Positions 40,473 to 48,643 of a stretch of DNA of 64,000 nucleotides are shown one piece after another; the stretch's first letter is position 1; the number at the start of each line of letters is the position of its first letter. A program made the translations under genes and the position numbers. Source of the stretch: Streptomyces sp. DHE7-1 (GTDB lineage Bacteria > Actinomycetota > Actinomycetes > Streptomycetales > Streptomycetaceae). Location: NCBI GenBank assembly GCA_016432725.1, contig JACJDG010000003.1, positions 1,426,001-1,490,000 on the forward strand, in the 5' to 3' direction. The notes beneath the pieces are model-generated. The model made no database searches and was not told the DNA's origin. It saw nothing but the letters and a program-made list of their open reading frames with translations.

Positions 40473-41198
40473 ATGACGAGCTGGTACGAGGGGCCGCTGG
40501 CCGCCTTCGACACGGAGACGACGGGTGTGGACGTCGAGGCCGACCGGATCGTGTCGGCCGCCGTCGTGGTCCAGGACGCCCCGGGCACCCGGCCGCGGAT
40601 CGTCCGCTGGCTGGTGAACCCCGGTGTGCCGGTGCCCGAGGCGGCGACCGCGGTGCACGGACTGACGGAGGAGCACCTGCAGCACAACGGCCGCTGGCCG
40701 GCGCCGGTGATGTACGAGATAGCCGATCAGCTGGCCGAGCACGCGGCGATGGGGCGGCCGCTGGTGGTGATGAACGCGCCCTTCGATCTGACCCTGCTGG
40801 ACCGGGAGTTGCGCCGGCACCGGGCCTCCTCGCTGGACCACTGGCTCCAGGCCGCCCCGCTGCGGGTACTGGACCCGCGGGTGCTGGACAAGCACCTGGA
40901 CCGCTACCGCAAGGGCCGCCGCACGCTGACGGACCTCTGCGCGCACTACGGTGTCGATCTGGACGGCGCGCACGACGCGGCGGCGGACGCGCTGGCCGCG
41001 CTGGAGGTCGTACGGGCGGTGGGCCGCCGCTTCGCGACCCGCCTGGAACGCCTCTCCCCCTCCGAGCTGCACACCCTCCAGACCAGCTGGCACGCGGCCC
41101 AGGCCCGCGGCCTGCAGGCCTGGTTCGCCCGCAGCGGCTCGGAGGAGACGGTCAGCACCGACTGGCCCCTGCGACCGGAGCTGCCGGCGGCGGCGTGA
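40473..41198 (+). CDS. DEDDh-type 3'-5' exonuclease (DnaQ-like)
   Basis: 241 residues; ATG behind GAGGAG. The exonuclease motifs are intact: Exo I AFDTETTGVDVEADRIV, Exo II VVMNAPFDLTLLDREL, and Exo III LDGAHDAAADALAALEV with the catalytic His-Asp. No polymerase or other domain is attached; the C-terminal 50 residues (LHTLQTSWHAAQARGLQAWF) are a helical tail shared by streptomycete homologues. Stand-alone proteins of this type trim DNA or RNA ends. Divergent from the DUF4365 pair. Confidence 0.93.
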   Translation: MTSWYEGPLAAFDTETTGVDVEADRIVSAAVVVQDAPGTRPRIVRWLVNPGVPVPEAATAVHGLTEEHLQHNGRWPAPVMYEIADQLAEHAAMGRPLVVMNAPFDLTLLDRELRRHRASSLDHWLQAAPLRVLDPRVLDKHLDRYRKGRRTLTDLCAHYGVDLDGAHDAAADALAALEVVRAVGRRFATRLERLSPSELHTLQTSWHAAQARGLQAWFARSGSEETVSTDWPLRPELPAAA

Positions 41199-41223
41199 CG
41201 GCGCGGGACGCCGCCACCGAGTC

Positions 41224-41490
41224 TCACCAGGAGCCTCCGGCAACGCCGACGCCTCCGGAGGTGGGGCCTCCACCACCCCCGCCGGAGCTCCCGGACGGGT
41301 ACGGCCGGAGAAGATCCTGTCCAGTACCTCCTCGGTCTCCTGGTCGCCGGGCTCCACGGAGTCGGGGCGCCGGATGACCGGATGCCGGTCGTCGCCCCGG
41401 GCGGTGATGTGACCCTCGCTCGTGCGGTCAGCAGCCAGGCGACCTGGTGCCGGCTGTCGACGCGTTCGGTCAGCAGGATGCCGCCCTCAA
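41224..41490 (-). CDS. Small hypothetical protein, probably frame-interrupted
   Basis: Protein-like sequence split over frames. The first part reads CERLEGGILLTERVDSRHQV and continues AWLLTA; after a change near 41411-41416 the second reads SEGHITARGDDRHPVIRRPD and continues SVEPGDQETEEVLDRIFSG. A further one-base change in the C run near 41276-41280 would give a Gly-rich tail ending at a TGA at 41224. I do not see a clear start codon. Total about 85 residues. It is convergent with the exonuclease gene and lies between it and the tRNA-Val terminator. Low confidence that it is an intact gene. Confidence 0.35.
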
Positions 41491-41511
41491 GACGTTCGCA
41501 CGGCCATGAAA

Positions 41512-41543
41512 AAAAGCCGGTCTGCGTCTGCAGACCGGCTTTT
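41512..41543 (-). terminator. Rho-independent terminator of the first tRNA-Val(CAC)
   Basis: Perfect 13-bp stem (41512-41524 with 41531-41543), 6-nt loop, followed in the transcribed direction by a run of U (A's at 41509-41515 on the plus strand). Begins 6 nt after the tRNA. Confidence 0.92.
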
Positions 41544-41548
41544 CCCGG

Positions 41549-41620
41549 TGGGCGATACTGGGTTCGAACCAGTGACCTCTTCGGTGTGAACGAAGCGCTC
41601 TCCCACTGAGCTAATCGCCC
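41549..41620 (-). tRNA. tRNA-Val (anticodon CAC)
   Basis: 72 nt. Acceptor stem GGGCGAT/ATCGCCC, D arm TAGCTCAGTGGGAGAGC, anticodon arm CTTCG-TTCACAC-CGAAG with CAC, T arm with GGTTCGAACCC, discriminator A; CCA not fully encoded. Identical to the copy at 43210-43281. Confidence 0.96.
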
Positions 41621-41633
41621 GGGAACGCACTGA

Positions 41634-41663
41634 ACAATACAGGGCTCCGCGGGGTTGGTTCAA
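41634..41663 (-). promoter_or_regulatory. Candidate vegetative promoter of the first tRNA-Val
   Basis: On the minus strand TTGAAC (41663-41658), 18-nt spacer, TATTGT (41639-41634), which would start transcription just ahead of the tRNA at 41620. Confidence 0.6.
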
Positions 41664-42106
41664 ACCGCTTCGAGGTGGCACAGGAGTCCGCGGCGGCCGG
41701 AGGCCATCATCAGGGCGTGGTTGGCCCGGAAGAGGGGCCGGCCGGGTACGGCGAGACGGCGGAGCAGGGGCTTGGTCACGTCGACGACCTGGTCGTAGCG
41801 GGCGAGCGTGCCCGGACCCGCTGCGGTGACGGTCCAGCGGGCCCAGCCCTCGATGTCACCGGACACGGTGACCTCCAGGACGCCGGCGGCCGGGTCGCGG
41901 CGCGTCTCGTGGGCGACGATCCTCATGTCGTACGGCAGCAGGGAGCGGACGGTGAGGACGCCGGTGGCCGCGTCGCGGCGGGTGACCGAGCGCACCTGGG
42001 GCCACCAGCGGGGATAGTCCTCAGGCCGCTCCAGCACGGCGAACACGGCGGCCGGCGGGGCGGCCAGGGACCACAGGGCGCGGAAACGGTAGTGGTTCCA
42101 GTCCAT
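41660..42106 (-). CDS. SRPBCC family protein (polyketide cyclase/START-like)
   Basis: 148 residues. Helix-grip fold pattern: MDWNHYRFRALWSLAAPPAAVFAVLERPEDYPRWWPQVRSV at the N-terminus (usual L..P...V...L.....YP.WWP), strands with MRIVAHETRRD and ARWTVTAAGPGTLARYDQVVDV, and the long C-terminal helix with LFRANHALMMASGRRGLLCHL. Such proteins bind small hydrophobic ligands; substrate unknown. Its 3' end overlaps the -35 region of the adjacent tRNA promoter. It is the only intact gene between the two tRNA-Val copies. Confidence 0.88.
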   Translation of the reverse strand: MDWNHYRFRALWSLAAPPAAVFAVLERPEDYPRWWPQVRSVTRRDAATGVLTVRSLLPYDMRIVAHETRRDPAAGVLEVTVSGDIEGWARWTVTAAGPGTLARYDQVVDVTKPLLRRLAVPGRPLFRANHALMMASGRRGLLCHLEAV

Positions 42107-42315
42107 GGCCCGAGTCTGCCCGCCGCGGGGCGTGGATCTGAGTACGCGTACTCATGCGCCGCCGAGTGACGCGCACCACACCTCGGGGACGAGCGCCGCC
42201 GCCCGTGCGACGGCGCTCCCCCGTCGCCCCCCTCCAGGCGGGCATCCGGCCGCCCAGCAGGGCCAGCTTCTCGATGGCCGCGAGGCCGTGGAAGCGCGGT
42301 GTCGTTGATGGGCAC
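42107..42315. other. Decayed DNA between SRPBCC gene and pseudogene
   Basis: No intact gene. The minus strand contains protein-like sequence around 42220-42285 (FHGLAAIEKLALLGGRMPAW) without start or stop context, probably another gene remnant that I cannot identify. Confidence 0.35.
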
Positions 42316-43035
42316 TCAGCTCGCCTCCGCGCCCTCCCAATCGGACCGCATCAGGCCGAGGGAGACGGTGCACTTGCCGGCTCGCCGGTTGTATCCGTCC
42401 GTCCTCCACTCCGTCGGATCGGCGGCGTCGAACCGAGCCCGCCCTTGGTGGAGAAGGTCTTGCCGTTCTGCCGGAGACGGAGGTCGTACGGGTACGTGAT
42501 GGTGAAGCAGCCGGTGTCGCCGACGATCTTCGTCCGGTCGTGGACGGTCTTCAGGCCTCGAAGTGCTGTCCCAGGTCCAGCCCCGCTCCGGTTCGACACC
42601 CGCCTGCCGGGAGAGCTTCTCGCCGATGACGGGCGCCATGGCGTTGGCGTCGACGGGAATTCCGAGTCGCTTGCCGTCGCCCTCTCCGGCCCTCGTGACG
42701 CTCGCCCGGAAGTGACCCGGGCTCAGCTTGCGGTCCCGCGCGCGGGACTTGGGGTGCGAGGAGAATTCCGCGCTTGTCGTACTTCCGAAGGAAGGTGACG
42801 GCGTTTTGGAAAACGTCCGGGGGATTTCCGTCGGCGACCCGCGCCCGGAACTTCTCCCAGAACGATTGATACGTCTGGAAGTCGGTCTTGACCTCGATCT
42901 TGGGGTGCTTCTTTGCTCACTCCTCGGCATCCCGCCAGAAGTAACGGATCGTCACCGCGCCGTCCCCGGAACCACTGCCGTCACCGCACCCGGCCGTCGC
43001 CGCGAGCCCGGTGATCCGGACAGGAATTTCTCCGG
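42316..43035 (-). pseudogene. Remnant of an extracellular sugar-type solute-binding lipoprotein
   Basis: Successive fragments in different frames spell a solute-binding protein of a carbohydrate ABC transporter: a lipobox (GLAATAGCGDGSG), VTIRYFWRDAEE then a TGA, AKKHPKIEVKTDFQTYQSFW and EKFRARVADGNPPDVFQNAV, then GDGKRLGIPVDANAMAPVIG, EKLSRQAGVEPERGWTWD, then KIVGDTGCFTITYPYDLRLR, and FDAADPTEWRTDGYNRRAGK. The 5' signal sequence lacks a start, at least one in-frame stop is present, several frame changes occur, and the segments leave a protein far shorter than the usual 420-440 residues. Unlike the single-base interruptions elsewhere, this gene is truly decayed. No permease genes accompany it. 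Confidence 0.8.
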
Positions 43036-43169
43036 CCGCGGGACGGCGGAGGTCACGGAGGCGGCGGGGGGCCCGCGGATGACCGGGCGAGCGGCCCGGC
43101 GGAGGGGGCGGGTGCGGCCGAGGGGCCGGACACGGGAGGCGGCCTTCCGGACCTGCGCGCCTCAACGAC

Positions 43170-43202
43170 GACGGCCCACCTGCTGTTCGCAGGTGGGCCG
43201 TC
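43170..43202 (-). terminator. Terminator of the second tRNA-Val(CAC)
   Basis: Perfect 14-bp stem (43170-43183 with 43189-43202) and 5-nt loop, 8 nt after the tRNA. Its sequence is unrelated to the terminator of the first copy and has no U-run. Confidence 0.85.
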
Positions 43203-43209
43203 TTCCGGG

Positions 43210-43281
43210 TGGGCGATACTGGGTTCGAACCAGTGACCTCTTCGGTGTGAACGAAGCGCTCTCCCACTGAGCTAATCGCCC
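43210..43281 (-). tRNA. tRNA-Val (anticodon CAC), second copy
   Basis: 72 nt, identical over its whole length to 41549-41620; the identity extends to 77 bp (43208-43284 against 41547-41623). Full cloverleaf with CAC anticodon. Confidence 0.96.
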
Positions 43282-43377
43282 GGGCGCAGGAAGAACATTA
43301 CCCCATGTCAGGGGGTGCCTCCGACCAGGTGCCGGACACACGGCCGCCGGCACCGGGCGAACCTGCGGCGACCCGGG

Positions 43378-43838
43378 TCACTGGTCCTCGATCTTCCAGG
43401 GCATGACGAAGCCGAACTTCCACAGGTAGATCCCCGCTAGCACGCCGATTATCACCAGGCCGATCACCGTCAGCGTGATGTTCCGCCGGCGCACCCGGGG
43501 GTCGAGGGCACGCTGCGCCGCCTCGGTGACCTTGCGCTTGGTCCAGCGCAGCACGAGCTGGGCCCAGACGAACTCGGTCGCCCAGATCGCCATGCCCCCG
43601 AAGATCACCACCCAGCCGGGCCGGGCAGCGGCAGCATGACGACACCGGCCGCGACCACCGCGAGGCCGATCACGAAGACCCCGACCTGCCAGCTCACGTG
43701 CAGCACTCTGCGTGACTTGACGAACTGCGGAGCCCGGGAGCCGAGTCCCCGCTCGGCCCGCTCCTCGCCTGCCTTCATCTCGTCCGCCTCGTCGATGGCC
43801 GCGGCAACGCCGCCCCGCTCGTCACTCCCCGTATTCAT
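43378..43838 (-). CDS. TIGR02611-type small membrane protein, frame interrupted
   Basis: About 152 residues when restored. Part one (ATG at 43838): an acidic N-terminus and SRRVLHVSWQVGVFVIGLAV with VVMLPLPGP. Part two: WVVIFGGMAIWATEFVWAQ, RWTKRKVTEAAQRALDPRVRRRN, a last helix TLTVIGLVIIGVLAGIYLW and GFVMPWKIEDQ. One extra base in the CC at 43616-43617 joins them as LPLPGPGWVVIFGG, the family core. Three membrane helices. Function unknown; conserved beside ssgB in streptomycetes. Confidence 0.82.
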
Positions 43839-44028
43839 ACAGACAAACCCTACCGTAGTGAATCAGTCACTGGAATGGTCGCAGGTCTCACAGGAGTTCT
43901 CGGCCGGAAGAGTTACGTAAAGGCACGCAAAACCCTCAGAGGGGTTTACAACGGCACCGTAGGTGGCATGTCGATTTCGCCGACGTGCGAATCCCCGAGC
44001 GCACACTGAGCGAAAGGCCCTGGCGCTT

Positions 44029-44442
44029 ATGAACACCACGGTCAGCTGCGAGCTGCACCTGCGCCTCGTTGTGTCGAGCGAGTCCTCCCTGCCTGTCCCC
44101 GCAGGCCTGCGGTACGACACGGCCGACCCCTACGCCGTGCACGCCACCTTCCACACCGGAGCCGAGGAGACCGTCGAGTGGGTGTTCGCCCGCGACCTCC
44201 TCGCCGAGGGTCTCCACCGCCCCACCGGCACCGGAGACGTCCGCGTCTGGCCGTCCCGGAGTCATGGGCAGGGCGTGGTCTGCATCGCCCTCAGCTCCCC
44301 TGAGGGCGAGGCTCTGCTCGAGGCCCCGGCGCGGGCCCTGGAGTCCTTCCTCAAGCGAACCGACGCCGCCGTGCCGCCCGGCACGGAGCACCGGCACTTC
44401 GATCTGGATCAGGAGCTGTCGCACATCCTGGCGGAGAGCTAG
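44029..44442 (+). CDS. ssgB: Sporulation-specific cell division regulator SsgB
   Basis: 137 residues from the ATG at 44029, the exact length of the family's most conserved member. Sequence landmarks: MNTTVSCELHLRLVVSSESS, LPVPAGLRYDTADPYAVHAT, EWVFARDLLAEGLHRPTG and HRHFDLDQELSHILAES. In Streptomyces coelicolor SsgB is known to localise with SsgA at future septum sites and recruit FtsZ during sporulation. The open frame upstream to 43964 is not SsgB. It lies alone with 190 nt upstream for its promoter. This gene fixes the host as a sporulating streptomycete. Confidence 0.97.
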   Translation: MNTTVSCELHLRLVVSSESSLPVPAGLRYDTADPYAVHATFHTGAEETVEWVFARDLLAEGLHRPTGTGDVRVWPSRSHGQGVVCIALSSPEGEALLEAPARALESFLKRTDAAVPPGTEHRHFDLDQELSHILAES

Positions 44443-44734
44443 GTCCGCGCCCCACCAAACCGCCCGGCGCCGTCCACTCGGGGAGACGGCTCGGGCTCAG
44501 GACAACCGCATACGGCACTGGCCCGCGCCGTCACCGTGAGCGCTCACGGTGGTGGCGCCCGCCTGCGTGTGTACCGCGCGTGTCCGGGCGTGGGAGACTC
44601 GGGACCCCCAGGGGTACGGGGGCGCCGTGCGGCGGTCCGCCGGCGGGCGGTACCCGGTGCGGTGGGCGCGGTTGTCGCTACTATCGGCCGGCATCGGCGG
44701 GCGCCCGCCCGACCTCCAGGCCAGGGAGCGAAAC
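44443..44734. other. Intergenic region with a 20-bp perfect palindrome
   Basis: 292 nt without a supported gene. It contains CACCGTGAGCGCTCACGGTG, a perfect palindrome at 44532-44551, flanked by further complementary GCGCC/GGCGC at 44525-44529 and 44554-44558. It could be the ssgB terminator (83 nt after the stop) or an operator for the CGNR gene. Confidence 0.5.
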
Positions 44735-45295
44735 GTGCTGATCACCCACGACACCCGCTGCGCCCTAGACACCGTGGTGGATCTGGTGAACTCCGCGCCG
44801 GACGACGAGTCGGCGGCGGACGGGCTGCCGGACGTCGCGGCGCTCGCCGATTTCGTGCGCGGGCACAACGTCAGTGACGTCGGTGTGCTGTCGGAGTTCG
44901 ACCTGTCGGCGGTGCGCAAGGTCCGGAGCCGGTTCGCGGGGATCTTCGCCGCGCCGGACGCCCGGGCGGCGGCGGCGCAGATCAACGAGCTGGTCGCCGC
45001 GGCCGGCACCACGCCGCGCCTCACGGACCACGACGGCTACGACTGGCATGTCCACTACTTCGCTCCCGGCGCTTCCGTGGCGGACCACCTGGCCGCCGAC
45101 TGCGGCATGGCGCTCGCGTTCTTCGTGGTGGCCGGGGAGCAGGAGCGGCTGCGGCGGTGCGAGGCCCCGGACTGCCGGCGCGCCTTCGTGGATCTGTCCC
45201 GCAACCGCTCGCGGCGCTACTGCGACAGCCGGACCTGCGGCAACCGCCTGCACGTGGCCGCGTACCGGGCACGGCGCAAGGAGGCGGCGGGCTGA
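44735..45295 (+). CDS. CGNR zinc-finger domain protein (ABATE-type), probable transcriptional regulator
   Basis: 186 residues from the GTG at 44735 behind AGGGAG. An N-terminal stress-response-like (ABATE) domain, DTVVDLVNSAP to INELVAAAGTTPRL, is followed by HVHYFAPGASVADHLAADCG and the C-terminal zinc finger: CEAPDCRRAFVDLSRNRSRR then YCDSRTCGNRLHVAAYRARR. The four Cys and the CGNR signature are intact. Such proteins are likely DNA-binding regulators. The upstream extension to 44549 is not family-like. Confidence 0.9.
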   Translation: MLITHDTRCALDTVVDLVNSAPDDESAADGLPDVAALADFVRGHNVSDVGVLSEFDLSAVRKVRSRFAGIFAAPDARAAAAQINELVAAAGTTPRLTDHDGYDWHVHYFAPGASVADHLAADCGMALAFFVVAGEQERLRRCEAPDCRRAFVDLSRNRSRRYCDSRTCGNRLHVAAYRARRKEAAG

Positions 45296-45370
45296 CGGCC
45301 GGGCCGGACGCCCGCACTCATCGGGGCGACGCCTGTCCCGGCGGGTGACGCCGGGACGGACGTGTACGGC

Positions 45371-45523
45371 TCACAGCAACAGCAGGTCGTGCAGCGCAGC
45401 CATGAGGATGAGACACCCGATCACCGCAAGGAAGATCATCAGCGGTGGCTGGGAAAGGGCGAAGAGGCACCCGCGCGGCTCGTCCTTCGGCGGCGCGGCC
45501 TCGCTCTCTGACGTGTCCAGCAT
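45371..45523 (-). CDS. Small membrane protein, 50 aa
   Basis: Short open frame from the ATG at 45523 to a TGA at 45371, with an in-frame stop a short way upstream. It has a polar, acidic N-terminus (MLDTSESEAAPPKDEPRG) and one membrane segment (PLMIFLAVIGCLILMAALHD) ending LLLL. The SD is weak. The hydrophobic run and clean boundaries argue it is real, but I recognise no family. It is convergent with the CGNR gene. Confidence 0.55.
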   Translation of the reverse strand: MLDTSESEAAPPKDEPRGCLFALSQPPLMIFLAVIGCLILMAALHDLLLL

Positions 45524-45644
45524 CTCGCGGTGATGATGGACCAGACGGCACCCCGTTGGCGATCAGCACACTCACCGTGTGCGGGTGTTCACCGTTTTCC
45601 CCACTGACCGGTTCACCTTGGTTCCGGTTGTGAACGGTTTCAGG

Positions 45645-46100
45645 TCATATGCCGTGCTTCTTGAGGATGGCCTCGATGTCGCTGAAGTCGTCGCCGGAGG
45701 TCGTGCCGGCGGACGGGGCGGCGGGCCGGGCCGCGGGGCTCTTCCCGGCGCCCAGCGAGGGGGCCGAGGCGGCCGGCGCCACCGCGTCGGCCCGGGCGCC
45801 GCGGGCGGCGGCCCGCTCGGCCCTGCGCTCGGCACGGGTGCCGCCGCGCCGGCGCTCGACGGCGCGCGTCCCGGCGAACAGCAGCCAGGCCGCGCCCAGC
45901 ACGCCGAAGCCGGCCCAGGCGGTAGGGCTGAGGGCGGTGTCGGAGAGCCAGCCGACGATCCCGGTCATCACCAGGCCGATCGGCACGAGGGAGTAGGCCG
46001 CTATCCGCGCGGCGGTGAGGTAGCGCTTGCGGTACGCGGTGACCACCGCGATGCCCAGGCCCGCCGCTGAGACGGCGGAGCAGACGGTCTCGGCAATCAT
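45645..46100 (-). CDS. Two-helix membrane protein with disordered C-terminus
   Basis: 151 residues from the ATG at 46100 behind AGGAGGACC, a near-perfect SD. Two membrane helices (SLVPIGLVMTGIVGWLS and TAWAGFGVLGAAWLLFAG) are followed by a basic Arg/Ala/Glu-rich stretch (RRRGGTRAERRAERAAARGA), an Ala/Pro/Ser linker, and the C-terminal GDDFSDIEAILKKHGI, which recurs as the end motif of several streptomycete membrane proteins. No enzymatic signature. Function unknown. Confidence 0.8.
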   Translation of the reverse strand: MIAETVCSAVSAAGLGIAVVTAYRKRYLTAARIAAYSLVPIGLVMTGIVGWLSDTALSPTAWAGFGVLGAAWLLFAGTRAVERRRGGTRAERRAERAAARGARADAVAPAASAPSLGAGKSPAARPAAPSAGTTSGDDFSDIEAILKKHGI

Positions 46101-46415
46101 CCGGTCCTCCTGGCGGGCTCGGTCGGTGGCGGGACGCGAGCGGCACGGGGCGTGCGCTTCGTCCGTTCCATCCTGCACCGTCCCGGTCCCGGCAGGCCAT
46201 GCCCGGGCCCGACATCAGGGAGATCTCCGGGTCGCCTCCTCCGCAGGTCCGGTCCTCGCCCTTCCCGGATCCGGACCGGCCCCTCCCCGATCCTGTGCGC
46301 GGGAGCGACCCCGGGGCCCGCCGGCCGGGCGCGGGTGAGCGGCCCCGGGGGCGGTGGCGGGATCCGGGGCGGCGCCCGATTCGGCCCCGGGGGCCCGCCT
46401 GGAAGACTGGTGACC
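46101..46415. other. GC-rich divergent intergenic region
   Basis: 315 nt between divergent genes. The frame of the DsbA-like gene stays open through it, but the implied peptide is Pro/Gly/Arg-rich and not family-like. Repeated GGCCCCGGGGG-type tracts are present around 46340-46400. No clear promoter pair. Confidence 0.4.
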
Positions 46416-46937
46416 ATGAGCGACTCCTCACCCCAGCCCACCGATGCCCTCGTCCTCGACGTCTGGTGCGAACTCCAGTGCCCCGACTGTCTGAGCGCCC
46501 TGGACGACGTCCGCGCCCTGCGCGCCCGCTACGGGGACCGGCTGGAACTGCGGCTGCGGCACTTCCCGCTGGAGAAGCACAAGCACGCCTTCGCCGCCGC
46601 CCAGGCCGCCGAGGAGGCGCTGGCGCAGGGCCAGGGCTGGCCGTATGTGGAAGCGGTGCTGGAGCGCGTCGCGGAGCTGGACCGCGCGGGAGAACCCCTC
46701 CTGGTCGAGGTGGCCCGCGAACTGGGTCTGGACGCCGAGGAGTTCGACACCGCGCTGATCGACGGCCGGCACATCCTGATCGTCGACGCCGACCAGGCCG
46801 AGGGCAAGGCCATCGGCGTGACCGGCACCCCGACGTACGTCATCGGCGGCGAACGCCTCGACGGCGGCAAGAGCCAGGAGGGGCTGCGCCGGCGGATCGA
46901 GGAGATCGCCGACCGGCTGCTGGCCGAGCGGGCGTGA
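46416..46937 (+). CDS. DsbA-family thiol oxidoreductase-like protein (FrnE type)
   Basis: 173 residues. Thioredoxin fold with an inserted helical domain: VLDVWCELQCPDCLSALDDV carries the redox CxxC (CPDC, 22-25), followed by a helical insert (HAFAAAQAAEEALAQG) and the cis-proline loop IGVTGTPTYVIGGERLDGG. No signal peptide or lipobox, so it is probably cytoplasmic. The ATG at 46416 is the best start; the SD is weak. It is convergent with the GNAT gene, 9 nt apart. Confidence 0.88.
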   Translation: MSDSSPQPTDALVLDVWCELQCPDCLSALDDVRALRARYGDRLELRLRHFPLEKHKHAFAAAQAAEEALAQGQGWPYVEAVLERVAELDRAGEPLLVEVARELGLDAEEFDTALIDGRHILIVDADQAEGKAIGVTGTPTYVIGGERLDGGKSQEGLRRRIEEIADRLLAERA

Positions 46938-46946
46938 GCGGCCCGG

Positions 46947-47769
46947 CTACAGCAGCGGCTTGGTGAAGGCGGACTCCGTCGTCTCGTAGCCCAGTGACTC
47001 GTACAGCCGCTCGGCCGGCGCGTTGCCGGCGAAGACGTTGAGCCCGAGGACCGGCCGGCCGGCGTCGATCGCCTGGCGCTCCGCCAGCAGCATGAGCGTC
47101 CGGCCGTGTCCCCGGCCCCGGTGTTCCGGGTCGGTCTCGACGTCGAAGACGAACGCCTTCTCCTCCTGCAGGGCCAGCCACAGCACGCCGACCCTCGTCC
47201 CCGCGTGCTCCAGGACGCTGAAGCTCATGTCCGCGGTCGACCGCCCCCGCGGCAGCAGTGTCTCGTGGTCCCTGCGCGCCTTGGCGTACGCGGCCTCCTC
47301 GGGGACGCCCCGCTCGATCCACATCCGGGCGTAGTCCGCGGACGCGTGTTCCTGCCAGGCGGTGAACTCGGCGGAGGTCATCGGCCGCCCCGGCTCTCCG
47401 GGGCAGTCCGGGCGGGGTGCCGTCCAGGCGCTTCTCCATGCCGCGGTTGCGCAGGGAGTAGCCGAGGGCGCCGGCCATGCGCAGCGCGCCCTCCGCCGCC
47501 GCCGGGACCACGACGTCCATCTGGGTGCAGCCCCAGCCGCGGGCGATCTCCTCCGCGGCGAGCGCGGCCACCGTCCCCCTGCCGCGCCGCCGGTCCGGCT
47601 CCGCTATCCGCACCTCGATGATGCGTGCCACCGAGTCACCCAGGTTCGCCGAGGTGCCGAGGTGGAGCACACCGACGGGACGGCTGTTCACACACACCTG
47701 GTACCGGCGTGAGCGCGTTCCGTCGCTGTTGCGCTGAAGCGGCTCGGCCGGCCGCAGGGTCGTCGTCAT
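46947..47769 (-). CDS. Double GNAT-domain acetyltransferase, frame interrupted
   Basis: About 274 residues when restored. Part one (ATG at 47769, or a GTG one codon earlier) contains the first GNAT core, VARIIEVRIAEPDRRRGRGT with the acetyl-CoA loop R-R-G-R-G-T. Part two contains the second, FVFDVETDPEHRGRGHGRTL and ERLYESLGYETTESAFTKPL. The break is at the G run 47400-47403; here one base must be removed, not added, to read through as LPGEPGRPMTSAEFTAW. The tandem layout is that of mycothiol synthase-like GNATs, but the key MshD residues cannot be assigned here, so I leave the substrate open. Confidence 0.8.
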
Positions 47770-47821
47770 CACGGGTGTTCTACCCGCTCGGCGGCCCCGG
47801 GTCAGCCGAATTTCGCGCCGG

Positions 47822-48643
47822 TCACGGATCCAGGTCGTGCCCGGAGCGCTCGTCGAAGATCCGCATCGCCTTGAGGGTCGCCGGACCGGGGGCGCCGGGC
47901 AGCTCCCGGTCGTCGATCCGGTGCACGGCCTGGACGTCGCGCAGGCTGGAGGTGAGGAAGACCTCCTCGGCGCGCTCCAGCACGTCCAGCGGCAGATCGG
48001 TCTCCCTGGCGCCGGTCCACTCCACCACGAGGGCGCGGGTGATGCCGGGGAGGCAGCCGGAGGCGACCGGCGGGGTGTGGATCTCGCCGTCCAGGACGAC
48101 GAAGACGTTCGACCCGGTGCCCTCGCAGAGCTGCCCGACCGTGTTGCCGAACAGCGCCTCGGAGGCGCCGTGTTGGTGGGCGCGGGCGAGGGCGACGACG
48201 TTCTCGGCGTACGAGGTGGTCTTCAGGCCGGTGAGCGCGCCCCGCTCGTTGCGGGTCCACGGCACCGTGATCACGGCGGTGCTCTCCGGGCGGCGGGCGG
48301 TGTCGCCGAGGGCGACCACCAGGGTCGGGCCGTGCTCGCCGCGGTCGGAGCCGAGCGGTCCGTGGCCGCCGGTGTAGGTGATGCGCAGCCGGCCGAGCGG
48401 CATCGGGGTGGCCTCGAGCACGGCCGCGCAGGCGCGGCGGACCTCGTCGAGGTCGGGGTCGGGCAGGCCCAGGCCCCGGGCCGAGCGGGTCAGCCGGTCC
48501 AGGTGGCGGGTGAGCGCGAAGAGCCTGCCGTCGACGGCCTTCACCGTCTCGAAGACGCCGTCGCCGACGGTCAGCCCGTGATCGAGGACGGACACCCGGG
48601 CGGAATCGATGTCCCGCAGCGCGCCGTCGAGCCAGATCCTCAT
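47822..48643 (-). CDS. pabC: Class IV aminotransferase, probable aminodeoxychorismate lyase
   Basis: 273 residues. Fold-type IV PLP enzyme; opening MRIWLDGALRDIDSARVSVL, DHGLTVGDGVFETVKA with the conserved Arg/His positions, the PLP Lys in LTGLKTTSYAENVVALARA, SEALFGNTVGQLCEGTGSNV and PPVASGCLPGITRALVVEW. The best role is conversion of aminodeoxychorismate to p-aminobenzoate, because its ATG overlaps the stop of the chorismate-binding gene (ATGA). A branched-chain or D-amino acid aminotransferase role is the alternative. Confidence 0.85.
   Translation of the reverse strand: MRIWLDGALRDIDSARVSVLDHGLTVGDGVFETVKAVDGRLFALTRHLDRLTRSARGLGLPDPDLDEVRRACAAVLEATPMPLGRLRITYTGGHGPLGSDRGEHGPTLVVALGDTARRPESTAVITVPWTRNERGALTGLKTTSYAENVVALARAHQHGASEALFGNTVGQLCEGTGSNVFVVLDGEIHTPPVASGCLPGITRALVVEWTGARETDLPLDVLERAEEVFLTSSLRDVQAVHRIDDRELPGAPGPATLKAMRIFDERSGHDLDP

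Noticed and set aside
41547..43284. Integrated mobile element between tRNA-Val copies
   Set aside because: No integrase, excisionase or replication gene is present, and each tRNA has its own distinct terminator.
44549..44734. N-terminal extension of the CGNR protein
   Set aside because: The extra 62 residues are not family-like, whereas the GTG at 44735 has a good SD.
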